Source: Phycisphaeraceae bacterium
GTDB taxonomy: Bacteria; Planctomycetota; Phycisphaerae; Phycisphaerales; UBA1924
Length of the DNA: 64,000 bases
Direction of reading: 5' to 3'
Assembly: GCA_019636675.1 (NCBI GenBank)
Contig: JAHBXC010000003.1
Span: 62,001-126,000 of the forward strand
A program made the position numbers and the translations under genes. Below, piece after piece: positions 7,837-16,215 of this stretch. How positions within the stretch are numbered: the stretch's first letter is position 1; the number at the start of each line of letters is the position of its first letter. The notes beneath the pieces are model-generated. The model had not been told where the DNA came from. It worked only from the letters and a program-made list of their open reading frames with translations, and made no database searches.

Positions 7837-9750
7837 ATGCGACCGACCGCCCGCCAGACCAAGTTGACGCTGCTCGCCCTCGCCGGGGGCGCTTCGCTTT
7901 CGGCGGGCTCGATCGCGGCGCCCATCGTGTTCCACCAGGACTTCGAGAAGGCCAACACCGTCGGCAAGGAGTGGAGCCAGCGGGGCATCTCGAACACGCA
8001 GGAGCTCGGCAAGTTCTCCAACCGGATGAACAACGGCGAGCTGACCCTGACCGTGGACACGATGAACAACCAGGTCTACACGCTGGTGTTCGACCTGTAT
8101 GTGTTCGGCGACTGGAACGGCAAGAACGGGACCTTCAGCGTGCGCGCCGAGGGCAACGAGCTGTTCCGCGAGACCTTCTCGAACACGGGCGACTTCTCGG
8201 CGCAGACGTATGCCGGCGCGCCGGACCTGTTCGGGGATCTGGGGTACGCGAAGTCGATGGACTCGGCGTACCGCGCGATCACGATGGAGTTCGACGGGCG
8301 CAACCCGTCGACGACGCTGCGCTTCATGGCGCAGGGTCTGGGCAACATGGGCTCGCAGTCGTGGGCGATCGACAATGTCAGCGTGTTCCAGGGCGTGCTG
8401 AGCGCGGCGGCGCCCGCGGTGCCCGGGCCCGCGACGACGGTGGGGCTCGGTCTGCTCGGCGGCGCGGCGATGCTGCGGCGCAGGCGCCGGACGGCGGTGG
8501 TCGTCGGCGCGCTCGCCGGCGGCGTGGCGGCGTCGGCGAACGCCGGCGTCGTGGTGTACCAGCAGGACTTCGAGAACGCCTCGCTCATCGGGCCCGAGTG
8601 GTCGAACACCAAGACCGACTTCGCGCCGGCGTTCACGCGCTTCAGCCAGCGCCGCTCGAACGAGCAGCTCACGCTGATGCTCGACACGACGCCGGGCGGG
8701 ATGTACTCGCTGCTGTTCGATCTGTACCTGATCGACTCGTGGGACGGTTCGCACCCGAGCTGGGGCAACGACCGCTTCGAGGTGACCATCGGCGGCCAGG
8801 TCGTCTTCAGCGAACTGCTGGATAACAAGGTTGACTCGCCGTACTCGACCTATCGAAACCCCGACGAGATCGGGTACTTCGGCTTCGGCGCGCGCGACGT
8901 CGACCGCGACACGATCTTCCGCGGCATCGCGCTCGAGTTCGGCGCGACGGGCTCGCAGACGCTCGTGGTGTTCTCGGCGTCGGGGCTGCAGGAGCGCAGC
9001 GACGAGTCGTGGGGCATCGACAATGTCTTCGTGACGATGGCGCCGATCCCGTCGCCCGCGACCGCGGGCTTCGCGCTGTTCGGGGCGGCGGCGATGCTTC
9101 GGCGCAGGCGCGCCGTCGCGGCTGCGGCTCTGGCCGCTGGGGCTGCGGGCGCGGCCGCGACCTCGGCGAACGCGGGCGTCGTGGTGTACCAGCAGGACTT
9201 CGAGCGCGCGTCGCTCATCGGCCCGGAGTGGTCGAGCAACAAGACGGACTTCGCTGCGCCGTTCACGCGGTTCAGCCAGCGTCGCACGAACGACCAGCTG
9301 ACGCTGACGATCAACACGATCGCCGGGCGCCTGCACACCCTGCAGTTCGATCTGTACCTGATCGATTCGTGGGACGGCTCGGACCCGACCTGGGGCCAGG
9401 ACCGCTTCAACGTGAAGGCGGACGGGGCGCTCCTGTTCAGCGAGTTTCTGGACAACAGCATGAACTCGCCCAACTCGAGCTATCGCAACCCCGACGAGGT
9501 CGGGCACCTGGGGTTCGGGTCGCGTGATTTCGACCGCGACACGATCTATCGGGGCATCACGCTCGAGTTCACGGCGAACCACGCCCAGACGACGTTCGCG
9601 TTCTTCGGCTCTGGGCTTCAGAGCAAGAGCGACGAATCGTGGGGGATCGACAACGTGATCGTGACGATGGCGGCGATCCCGTCGCCCGCGACCGCCTGCG
9701 TGATGCTGGGCGCCGGCGCGGCGCTCGCCGGGCGTCGTCGTCGCGAATGA
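7837..9750 (+). CDS. Three-unit PEP-CTERM exported polyprotein
   Basis: A 637-residue frame made of three complete exported-protein units in a row. Unit 1 (1-218) has a signal peptide, a beta-rich domain opening with VFHQDFEKA and a tail VPGPATTVGLGLLGG...LRRRRR. Residues 219-236 then form a new signal-like hydrophobic stretch ending SANA before G237. Unit 2 (237-425) opens VVVYQQDFENASLIGPEW and ends IPSPATAGFALFGAAAMLRRRR. A third signal-like stretch (426-446) again ends SANA. Unit 3 (447-637) is closely similar to unit 2 and ends with IPSPATA...RRRRE. Units 2 and 3 repeat with a 210-residue period. PEP-CTERM tails normally end a protein and are handled by exosortase-type or rhombosortase-type sorting. 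Here two are internal. A ribosome binding site (CTGGAG) precedes the ATG. Confidence 0.9.
   Translation: MRPTARQTKLTLLALAGGASLSAGSIAAPIVFHQDFEKANTVGKEWSQRGISNTQELGKFSNRMNNGELTLTVDTMNNQVYTLVFDLYVFGDWNGKNGTFSVRAEGNELFRETFSNTGDFSAQTYAGAPDLFGDLGYAKSMDSAYRAITMEFDGRNPSTTLRFMAQGLGNMGSQSWAIDNVSVFQGVLSAAAPAVPGPATTVGLGLLGGAAMLRRRRRTAVVVGALAGGVAASANAGVVVYQQDFENASLIGPEWSNTKTDFAPAFTRFSQRRSNEQLTLMLDTTPGGMYSLLFDLYLIDSWDGSHPSWGNDRFEVTIGGQVVFSELLDNKVDSPYSTYRNPDEIGYFGFGARDVDRDTIFRGIALEFGATGSQTLVVFSASGLQERSDESWGIDNVFVTMAPIPSPATAGFALFGAAAMLRRRRAVAAAALAAGAAGAAATSANAGVVVYQQDFERASLIGPEWSSNKTDFAAPFTRFSQRRTNDQLTLTINTIAGRLHTLQFDLYLIDSWDGSDPTWGQDRFNVKADGALLFSEFLDNSMNSPNSSYRNPDEVGHLGFGSRDFDRDTIYRGITLEFTANHAQTTFAFFGSGLQSKSDESWGIDNVIVTMAAIPSPATACVMLGAGAALAGRRRRE
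8419..8544 (+). other. Internal junction 1: PEP-CTERM tail fused to a signal peptide
   Basis: Codons 195-218 encode the sorting-like tail (PGPAT, hydrophobic helix, Arg cluster) and codons 219-236 a second hydrophobic stretch ending in ASANA, a good signal peptidase I site before Gly237. An in-frame ATG at 8470 (M212) would start MLRRRRR plus the hydrophobic stretch, a ready-made signal peptide. No convincing ribosome binding site precedes it. Confidence 0.8.
9046..9174 (+). other. Internal junction 2: PEP-CTERM tail fused to a signal peptide
   Basis: Same construction as junction 1: codons 404-425 give IPSPATA, a hydrophobic helix and LRRRR, and codons 426-446 give an Ala-rich hydrophobic stretch ending TSANA before Gly447. 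An in-frame ATG at 9094 (M420) again sits at the start of the Arg cluster, so the tail of one unit and the n-region of the next are the same residues. Confidence 0.8.
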
Positions 9751-9851
9751 ACGACCGCTGGAGGAGAGAGAGACCCCGTTCGGCGGCGTGACAGGCGCCG
9801 GACGGACGCTCGGAGGGAACCGCGCCGCGAGGCGCGAATGTGTGTACAGGG

Positions 9852-9890
9852 CGAACGCCGTTCCTGAAAGGGGACGGCGTTCGTTGTTTC
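9852..9890. terminator. Intrinsic-terminator-like hairpin after the polyprotein gene
   Basis: A perfect 10-base stem CGAACGCCGT (9852-9861) pairs with ACGGCGTTCG (9874-9883) around a 12-base loop, followed by TTGTTTC. It lies between the converging polyprotein and gatA genes, so it may serve both. Confidence 0.7.
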
Positions 9891-9900
9891 GCGTGCGTGC

Positions 9901-11412
9901 TCAGCGCGCGAGCATGGCGGGCGCGTGGGTGTGCCACTCGGTGGCGTCTTCGTACATGCGCGCGACGCGGAGCATGCGGGATTCTTCGAGTGGAGGGCAG
10001 AGGATCTGGAGACCGACGGGGAGGTTCTCGCCCTTGCTGCCGGCCTTCTCGGCGAAGCCCATGGGGATCGACACGCCGGGCACGCCGGCGAGGTTGGCGG
10101 TGACGGTGTAGATGTCTTCGAGGTAGAGGGCGAGGGGGTCGCCGGTTTTCTCGCCGATGGTGAAGGCCGGTCCGGGCGCGCTGGGCATGATGATGGCGTG
10201 GGCGCCGGGGTTGCCGGGTTCGCAGGAGAAGGCGTTGTCGAAGTCGCGCTTGATGAGGCGGCGGGTCTTGAGGGCGGTGAGGTAGTAGGCGTCGTAGTAG
10301 CCGCTGCTGAGCACGTGGGTGCCGAGCATGATGCGGCGCTGGACCTCGGGGCCGAAGCCCTCGGCGCGGCTGCGCGCGTAGAGGGTTTCGAGCGATTCGT
10401 CTTTCGTGATGGTCGCGCGTCGGCCGTAGCGGATGCCGTCGAAGCGGGCGAGGTTGGAGGATGCCTCGGCGGGGGCGACGATGTAGTAGGCGGCGATGCC
10501 GTAGTCGAGGTGGGGCAGGTCGATGTCGACGATGGTGGCGCCGCGCTCGCGGTAGGTTTCGACGGCGTCTTCGAAGGCGGCGGCGACGGCGGGGTGGTTG
10601 CGGTCGCTGCGCGCCTGTCGGGGGACGCCCAGGCGCAGGCCGTCGATGGGGCGGTCGAGATCGTGGAGGAAGTCGGGGGTGTCGATCGCGGCGCTGGTGG
10701 AGTCGAGCGGGTCGTGGCCGCAGATCGTGTTGAGCATGAGCGCCGCGTCGGCGACGGTGCGGGTGAAGGGGCCGATCTGGTCGAGACTGCTGGCGAAGGC
10801 GACGAGGCCGGAGCGCGAGACGCGCCCGTAGGTGGGCTTGACGCCAACAAGACCCGTCAACGACGCGGGCTGGCGGATGGAGCCGCCGGTGTCGGAGCCG
10901 AGGGACGCGCTGACCATGCGTGCGGCGACGCACGACGCGGACCCGCCCGAGGAGCCGCCCGGCACGCGCGTGGGGTCCCAGGGGTTGAAGGTGGGGCCGA
11001 AGGCGGAGTGCTCGCACGAGGAGCCCATCGCGAACTCGTCGAGGTTGGTCTTGCCGACGGGGATGGCGCCGGCGTCGAGGAGTTTCTGGACGGCGGTGCC
11101 GGTGAAGGGGGATTCGTAGTGCTCGAGGAAGCGGCTGCCGCAGGTCGTGCGCCCGTAGTTGAGGCACATGTTGTCCTTGAGCGCGACGGGGACGCCTGCG
11201 AGCGGGCCGACGCGCTCACCGGCGGCGAGGCGTCGGTCGGTTTCCTTCGCGGCGGCGAGGGCGCGGTCGGGGAAGGTCTCGAGGAAGGAGCGCAGCGCGC
11301 CGTCGTGCGCGTCGATGCGGTCGAGCGACGCGCGGACGGCGTCGTGGGCCGAGACCTGGCGCTGGTGGATGGCGTCGCGGAGCTCGATGAGCGTGAGGTC
11401 GAGTGGGTTCAC
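9901..11412 (-). CDS. gatA: Glutamyl-tRNA(Gln)/aspartyl-tRNA(Asn) amidotransferase subunit A
   Basis: A 503-residue amidase-signature protein. The Ser-cisSer-Lys triad is visible: Lys79 in GVPVALKDNM, the GGSSGGS loop (Ser154/155) and Ser178 in SLGSDTGGSIRQPAS. GatA-specific stretches include GRTTCGSRFLEHYESPFTGTAV, GKTNLDEFAMGSS and FGPTFNPWDPTRVPGGSSGG. GatA releases ammonia from glutamine and passes it to GatB to amidate misacylated tRNA; gatB and gatC are not in the window. The GTG at 11412 (VNPLDLTLIELRDAI) is taken as the start because further upstream the frame runs into repeat sequence; no clear ribosome binding site is visible there. Confidence 0.93.
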   Translation of the reverse strand: MNPLDLTLIELRDAIHQRQVSAHDAVRASLDRIDAHDGALRSFLETFPDRALAAAKETDRRLAAGERVGPLAGVPVALKDNMCLNYGRTTCGSRFLEHYESPFTGTAVQKLLDAGAIPVGKTNLDEFAMGSSCEHSAFGPTFNPWDPTRVPGGSSGGSASCVAARMVSASLGSDTGGSIRQPASLTGLVGVKPTYGRVSRSGLVAFASSLDQIGPFTRTVADAALMLNTICGHDPLDSTSAAIDTPDFLHDLDRPIDGLRLGVPRQARSDRNHPAVAAAFEDAVETYRERGATIVDIDLPHLDYGIAAYYIVAPAEASSNLARFDGIRYGRRATITKDESLETLYARSRAEGFGPEVQRRIMLGTHVLSSGYYDAYYLTALKTRRLIKRDFDNAFSCEPGNPGAHAIIMPSAPGPAFTIGEKTGDPLALYLEDIYTVTANLAGVPGVSIPMGFAEKAGSKGENLPVGLQILCPPLEESRMLRVARMYEDATEWHTHAPAMLAR

Positions 11413-11430
11413 GGGGGAGGGTAGGGGGGG

Positions 11431-11575
11431 AAGGCACGGGGCATGAGGCACAAGGCATCAGGGGGGAAGGGAGTGGGGAGCAGGGAGTGGGGAGCAGGGG
11501 GAGGGAGATCTGACGGACATGCTCGCGCCTTCTCCCCCCCATTGCCTATTGCCTACTGCCTCTTGCCCTCTTGCA
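11431..11575. repeat. Composite repeat with inverted heptamer arms
   Basis: From left: AAGGCAC-class units (11431-11458), GGGAGTG/GGGAGCA-class units (about 11468-11500), a central GATCTGACGGACATGC stretch and a right arm of ATTGCCT, ATTGCCT, ACTGCCT and CTTGCCC units (11541-11568). It fills the gap between gatA and udg. The right arm encodes the last residues and stop of udg. Confidence 0.8.
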
Positions 11576-12332
11576 GCCGCTCCATGGCGGCTTTGAGGTC
11601 GCTCCAGACTTTTTTGCGGTTTTCGGGGGTGTAGGCGCGGAGGAGGTAGGCGGGGTGGAAGGTGGGCATCAGGGGGATGACGAGGGTGTCGTCGCGGTAT
11701 TCGTGCCAGACGCCGCGGAGTGAGCCCATGGCGTCGCGGTTGTTGAGCATGTAGTTGGCGGCGGGCTTTCCGAGGGTGACGATGACGCGTGGGTGGATGA
11801 TGCGGATCTGTTCGCGGAGCCAGACGCCGCAGCGCTCGGACTCGTCGGGCGTGGGCGTGGCGTTGTTGGGCGGGCGGGCCTTGAGGATGTTGGCGATGTA
11901 GACGTCTTCGCGCGCGAGGCCCATGGCGCGGATCATGTCGTTGAGTTTCTCGCCGGCGCGTCCGACGAAGGGGCGTCCGGTCTTGTCTTCCTCAGCGCCG
12001 GGGGCTTCGCCGATGAACATGAGGCCGGCGTCGGGGTCGCCCTCGCCGAAGACGGTCTGCGTGAAGGGCGGCGCGACGGTGCAGTGGGCGCACTGGGCGT
12101 CGTGGCGGCGTTTGAGGTCGTCGAGGAGGGCCTGCTTCCCCCCCACCGGCGCTTCGGGCGCTGGCGCGACGGCGGCTTTGACCTCGACCTCGATGATGGG
12201 CGGCTGCCCCCGGGGGGCTTCCTGCACTGCTTCGGGGGCGCGTGAGGAGACGGGGAGGAAGTCGACGCCCATGAGGAGTGCGGTGCGGGCGTGCTGGCGG
12301 AGGGCGTTTGACGATGTGCTGCGGGTCGCCAT
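11553..12332 (-). CDS. udg: Type 4 uracil-DNA glycosylase, one Fe-S ligand missing
   Basis: A 259-residue protein with a poorly conserved N-terminal 70 residues and a family 4/5-type UDG domain. Motif A is GEAPGAEED (residues 108-116) and the second active-site motif is HPAYLLR (226-232); [13 protein letters not shown] and [17 protein letters not shown] are also typical. The Cys pair C81/C84 and C168 fit three of the four usual 4Fe-4S ligands, but the expected third Cys (normally in a KCRPP context) is Ala152. The enzyme removes uracil from DNA. The last residues (GKRQ) and stop come from a TTGCCT-type repeat. UDG activity is probable from motif conservation, cluster integrity uncertain. Confidence 0.88.
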   Translation of the reverse strand: MATRSTSSNALRQHARTALLMGVDFLPVSSRAPEAVQEAPRGQPPIIEVEVKAAVAPAPEAPVGGKQALLDDLKRRHDAQCAHCTVAPPFTQTVFGEGDPDAGLMFIGEAPGAEEDKTGRPFVGRAGEKLNDMIRAMGLAREDVYIANILKARPPNNATPTPDESERCGVWLREQIRIIHPRVIVTLGKPAANYMLNNRDAMGSLRGVWHEYRDDTLVIPLMPTFHPAYLLRAYTPENRKKVWSDLKAAMERLQEGKRQ

Positions 12333-12461
12333 GCGTCGAGTCTATCGATGGGGCACTGACGCCGCCCGCGGCGACGGCGCGAGCTGGGCGGAACGACAAC
12401 GCCCCGCGCCGTGATGACGGCGCGGGGCGTGGAGGAGTTGAGGCGTGACCGGGGCGGCGTG

Positions 12462-13316
12462 TTACTCGAGGGGTTCGAGGACGCCGTCTTCGGTTTCGAG
12501 GGTCTCGCTGGAGAGGCGGACGCTCTTGCGGTTCTCGAACGCGTCGGCGTGTCCGAGGGCGCGGGCGATGAGCTGGCCGCGGCTGCTCGCGTTGAGTTTG
12601 CGGTGCAGCGACTTCACATGGTCGTGGACCGTGTGGGGGCTGCGGCCGAGCTCGTCGGCGATGACGCGGACGCTCAGGCCCAGGGCGAGGAGGTCGAGGA
12701 TCTCCTGCTCACGCGAGGTGAGCATGCGCGAGGGGACGATCGGCTCGTGGCCGAAGGCCATCACGGCGCGGCGCATCATGGGGCGCATCGACGCGTCGAC
12801 GCTGAGGCGCAGGATGCTGGGGAACCAGTCGGACTTGGGTCCGACGGCGCCGATCTCGACGACGAGGACGCGCTTGTCGTCCTTGTCGCTGTAGCGAGCG
12901 GCGGAGGCGATGACGCCGTGCGCGCCGGCGTCGCGCCACTGGGACGCGGCCTTGGACCTGGCGAACTCCTCGTCCTGGAGGCACTCGCAGGCGGCGGTCT
13001 GGACGCGCGCGTTCCAGTCGCTGGGCTCGCAGACGCCCCAGTCGAGGGGCGCGGTGTCGCGGAACCGCGCGTTGAGAGCGCGAAGGGTCTCGGCGGAGAC
13101 CTGTCGCCCGGAGAGCCCGAAGGCCTCGACGCGAAGCATCTGCCCGTTGAGTTCGCCGATCGCGATCGCGACGGGGCCGGGGGTGAGGTGGGAGACGGCT
13201 TGCGCCGCCCGATCGCACCAATCCTGGGTCGCGATCCCCGGAAGATCGCACAGGCGCTCTGTCGCGTGGACGAGCGCATGGGTTGCGGACAAGGCGCCGC
13301 TGGGTTCCATACTCAT
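12462..13316 (-). CDS. LuxR-type HTH transcriptional regulator
   Basis: A 284-residue protein. The C-terminal region, about residues 198-255, is a GerE/LuxR helix-turn-helix: LTSREQEILDLLALGLS, VRVIADELGRSPHTVHDHVKSLHRKLNA, SSRGQLIARAL. The N-terminal 190 residues look like a GAF/PAS-type sensory domain (GPVAIAIGELNGQMLRVEAFGLSG) but no ligand motif is clear, and there is no receiver-domain Asp pattern. Signal and targets are unknown. The start MSMEP at 13316 has an in-frame alternative ATG at 13310. It stands alone, with a 210-base gap to the upstream lipoprotein gene in which I see no structure. Confidence 0.85.
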   Translation of the reverse strand: MSMEPSGALSATHALVHATERLCDLPGIATQDWCDRAAQAVSHLTPGPVAIAIGELNGQMLRVEAFGLSGRQVSAETLRALNARFRDTAPLDWGVCEPSDWNARVQTAACECLQDEEFARSKAASQWRDAGAHGVIASAARYSDKDDKRVLVVEIGAVGPKSDWFPSILRLSVDASMRPMMRRAVMAFGHEPIVPSRMLTSREQEILDLLALGLSVRVIADELGRSPHTVHDHVKSLHRKLNASSRGQLIARALGHADAFENRKSVRLSSETLETEDGVLEPLE

Positions 13317-13526
13317 AGCACTACCGCCCTTTCAGTCATGGAAAAGGCCACTGGATGGACAGACAGGACACAACGCACCACTTCCCGAGACCCCGTGTCC
13401 GCAGGCGCCGACGGAGCCGCCGACGCGAACCTCACGGAACCTGAACAGGCAGGCACCGCAAGCGGGGAGTGACAAGAATCACCTTACCATGGTTCTTGCT
13501 GGTCGTCCAGCCCCGAAGACGCCTGT

Positions 13527-14141
13527 TCAGGGCCTTTTGGCGTTAACCTTTTGTGCCAACAGGGACTCGGCACGCAAATTTCGCGCTCCGGTGACCGTGT
13601 ATTCGGGCTCCAGGCCGCGTCCGGCGAGGACACGGTCCGAGAAATCCCAGGCGTAGGCGACGCTGGTGGTGTCGATGCGCCGGCTGGGCCGGTACTCGCG
13701 GAGTTCGACCACCTCGAAGCGGAGCGTGCGCGTCCCGGGGTCCAGCCGCAGGTCGGGCGGATTCTTTTTGTCGTCGGCGCTGAACGTCGCCCGGGCCCGC
13801 CACGCGGTCCGGTGCAGCGACGCCCCGCCGGCCTGGCGCAGGAGGGGGGACTTGATGGCTTCCATCCCCCCCATCGGCTCGGTGGTGATGACCCCGGCGG
13901 CGGCGTCGACGCGATCGATCACGAAGCCGGCGGCCCGCAGCGCGTCGCGGGCGGCGTCGAAGACGGAGGCGTAGTCCTCGGCGCTGACGCTGATCGCCGA
14001 GTCGTCGACGAACTCGACGCGCGACTCGGCCCGGGCGGCCCGCTGCGCGCGCGAGTCCGAGGACCCGGCGCAGGCGGCGACCGCCGCGCAGCAGGCGAGG
14101 AGCGAGGGGACGAGCAGCAGACGCGAGGGGACGCGGGGCAT
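13527..14141 (-). CDS. Hypothetical lipoprotein
   Basis: A 204-residue protein with a lipoprotein signal peptide: Arg, hydrophobic LLLVPSLLACCAAVAA, then lipobox AAC before AGSS. The mature part contains YASVFDAARDALRAAGFVIDRVDAAAGVITTEP, a pattern seen in small outer-membrane or periplasmic lipoproteins of planctomycetes with a ferredoxin-like fold; function is unknown. It is divergent from the GmrSD-like gene (178-base gap). Confidence 0.7.
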   Translation of the reverse strand: MPRVPSRLLLVPSLLACCAAVAACAGSSDSRAQRAARAESRVEFVDDSAISVSAEDYASVFDAARDALRAAGFVIDRVDAAAGVITTEPMGGMEAIKSPLLRQAGGASLHRTAWRARATFSADDKKNPPDLRLDPGTRTLRFEVVELREYRPSRRIDTTSVAYAWDFSDRVLAGRGLEPEYTVTGARNLRAESLLAQKVNAKRP

Positions 14142-14319
14142 GGAGGGAGTGTAGCGGAGGGGGCGGCGGGTGCGTGACGAGCATCTCTGCAGCGATTCGC
14201 CGCCCTGTCGCGGCTGTCACAGATCAGGTCACCAACAGTTCTACTTTGATACACTCTCCCGCAGATCCCCGGGGAACGGGGAAACTCGTCATCGTCCATA
14301 TGCACTGGGGAGTTTTTCC

Positions 14320-16215
14320 ATGAGCACGGCCGAGCAGATACAGCGGAAGAACATCGACGGCAAGGGTAAGACCGTCCGCGAGATCCTGTTCTCACGCAAG
14401 TTCTTCATCGACTACTACCAGCGCGAGTATAAGTGGCAGGCCAAACAGCTGGATGAGCTTATCAGCGATCTGACCGGCGTCTTTCTGCGCGGGTACGAGC
14501 CAGAACACGAGCGCCGCGCTGTCGCCGGATACGACCACTACTTTCTAGGCTCTATCATCGTCAGCCAGAAGGACGGGCGGGACTTCATCATCGACGGACA
14601 GCAGCGTCTCACGACGCTCACGCTCCTGCTCCTCTTCCTGATGAAGCGACAGCAAGCCGCGGGCCAGCAGCAGACCCTGCAGGAGATGATCTTTTCCGAA
14701 GAGTACGGCGAGAAGTCCTTCAACATCGATGTGCCCGAGCGACGGGATGTCATGCAAGCCCTGTTCAACGGCGAGACGCCCGACGAAGAAGGGCTTGCCG
14801 AATCCTCTCGCAACATCATCGCTCGGTACAGCGAGATCGAGGACATGTTCCCCGCCGAGATCGACGAGAACGCGCTGCCGTACTTCGTCGACTGGCTCAC
14901 GAAGAATGTCCATCTCGTCGAGATCACCGCCTACTCCGACGATGTGGCCTACACCATCTTCGAGACCATGAACGACCGGGGTCTGTCGCTGTCACCGACC
15001 GACATGCTCAAGGGATATCTGCTCGCCAACATCACTGACGAGCAGTCGCGTACGCACGCCAGTGCTGAGTGGAAACGGCTGATAGCGACTCTGCGCGCGC
15101 TTACCCCCGACTCTCACGAATCAGACGCTGATTTCTTCAAGGCATGGCTCCGCGCCCAGCATGCGGACAGCATCCGCGAGCGCCGGAAGAACGCTCGCCC
15201 TCTGGCGTGGGACCTCATCGGAAGCGAGTACCACCGCTGGGTCCGCGACCAAGCCGAGCGCCTCGGACTGGTCCACAACGGGCATCCCAGATCAGGAGCG
15301 TACCGTGATTTCATCACGGCCGAGATGGCCTTCTACGCGAAGTGGTACCTCGTCATCCGGCAGGCGGAGATGACGCCCTCGAAGGGCTTCGAAACACTCT
15401 TCTGCAACGCCACGAATCAGTTCACGCATCAGCCCACGCTTCTTCTCGCGGCGATCCAGGCGAGTGACAGCGACAACACGATCCGGCTCAAGATGCGTCT
15501 CGTCGCCAAGTATGCCGACATCTTTCTCGCGCGACGGCACTGCAACTTCCGCAACACCGATTATAACACGCTTCAATACAATATCTTTACCGTCGTTCGC
15601 GACATCCGGCGCAAAGACCCCCCCGAGATCGCCGCGCTCCTGCGCACCCGCCTTGAAGAGCAGGAGGAATCACTCGTCGGGTTCGAGACCCTGTACCTGA
15701 ACCAGTGGAGCCACAAGCCCATCAAGCGCCTTCTTGCCCGCATGGCTGACTACATCGAGGTTGGCTCCGGCGGTGAGGCCCGCTACGCCGAGTATGTCAC
15801 GCTCCGCGGCAAGAAGGCCTACGAGGTCGAGCACATCTGGGCCAACCATCCTGAGGACTTCCGCGACGAGTTCCAGCACAAGGCCGACTTCGAGGACTAT
15901 CGAAACCGTCTTGGCGGCCTACTGCTGCTTCCCAAGCAGTTCAACGCATCTTACGGGGACAAGCCCTACACCGACAAGCTTGAGTATTACTTCGGCCAGA
16001 ACGCGCTGGCGCGCACGCTGCACCCTCGGGCCTACGAGCACAGCCCCGGCTTCCTGCGCTTCAAGAACGAGCAAGGCCTGCCCTTCGAGCCGCACCCACA
16101 GTTCAAGCGCGCCGACCTGAACGCTCGTCAGAATCTCTACCGCGCCATCGCTGAGCGGATCTGGGACCCCGTGTGGCTGGACCGCATCCTCGAGGGTGAG
16201 GAGGCGATCCCGTGA
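14320..16215 (+). CDS. GmrSD-like protein (DUF262 + DUF1524), putative type IV restriction factor
   Basis: A 631-residue protein. The N-terminal half is DUF262/GmrS-like: YQREYKWQ (33-40) and the nucleotide-binding IIDGQQRLTTLTLLLLFLM (from residue 90). The C-terminal part is DUF1524/GmrD-like, an HNH-related nuclease domain: YEVEHIWANH with His505, then NRLGGLLLLPKQFNASYGDKPYTDKL. Fused GmrSD proteins are modification-dependent nucleases cutting glucosylated or otherwise modified phage DNA, and related domains occur in SspE and BrxU. The usual Pro of the EHIxP motif is absent. The start at 14320 gives MSTAEQIQRKNI; an upstream extension is unlikely. The stop overlaps the start of the next gene by 4 bases, so the two are translationally coupled. 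Base composition is more AT-rich than its neighbours, suggesting transfer. Confidence 0.88.
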   Translation: MSTAEQIQRKNIDGKGKTVREILFSRKFFIDYYQREYKWQAKQLDELISDLTGVFLRGYEPEHERRAVAGYDHYFLGSIIVSQKDGRDFIIDGQQRLTTLTLLLLFLMKRQQAAGQQQTLQEMIFSEEYGEKSFNIDVPERRDVMQALFNGETPDEEGLAESSRNIIARYSEIEDMFPAEIDENALPYFVDWLTKNVHLVEITAYSDDVAYTIFETMNDRGLSLSPTDMLKGYLLANITDEQSRTHASAEWKRLIATLRALTPDSHESDADFFKAWLRAQHADSIRERRKNARPLAWDLIGSEYHRWVRDQAERLGLVHNGHPRSGAYRDFITAEMAFYAKWYLVIRQAEMTPSKGFETLFCNATNQFTHQPTLLLAAIQASDSDNTIRLKMRLVAKYADIFLARRHCNFRNTDYNTLQYNIFTVVRDIRRKDPPEIAALLRTRLEEQEESLVGFETLYLNQWSHKPIKRLLARMADYIEVGSGGEARYAEYVTLRGKKAYEVEHIWANHPEDFRDEFQHKADFEDYRNRLGGLLLLPKQFNASYGDKPYTDKLEYYFGQNALARTLHPRAYEHSPGFLRFKNEQGLPFEPHPQFKRADLNARQNLYRAIAERIWDPVWLDRILEGEEAIP

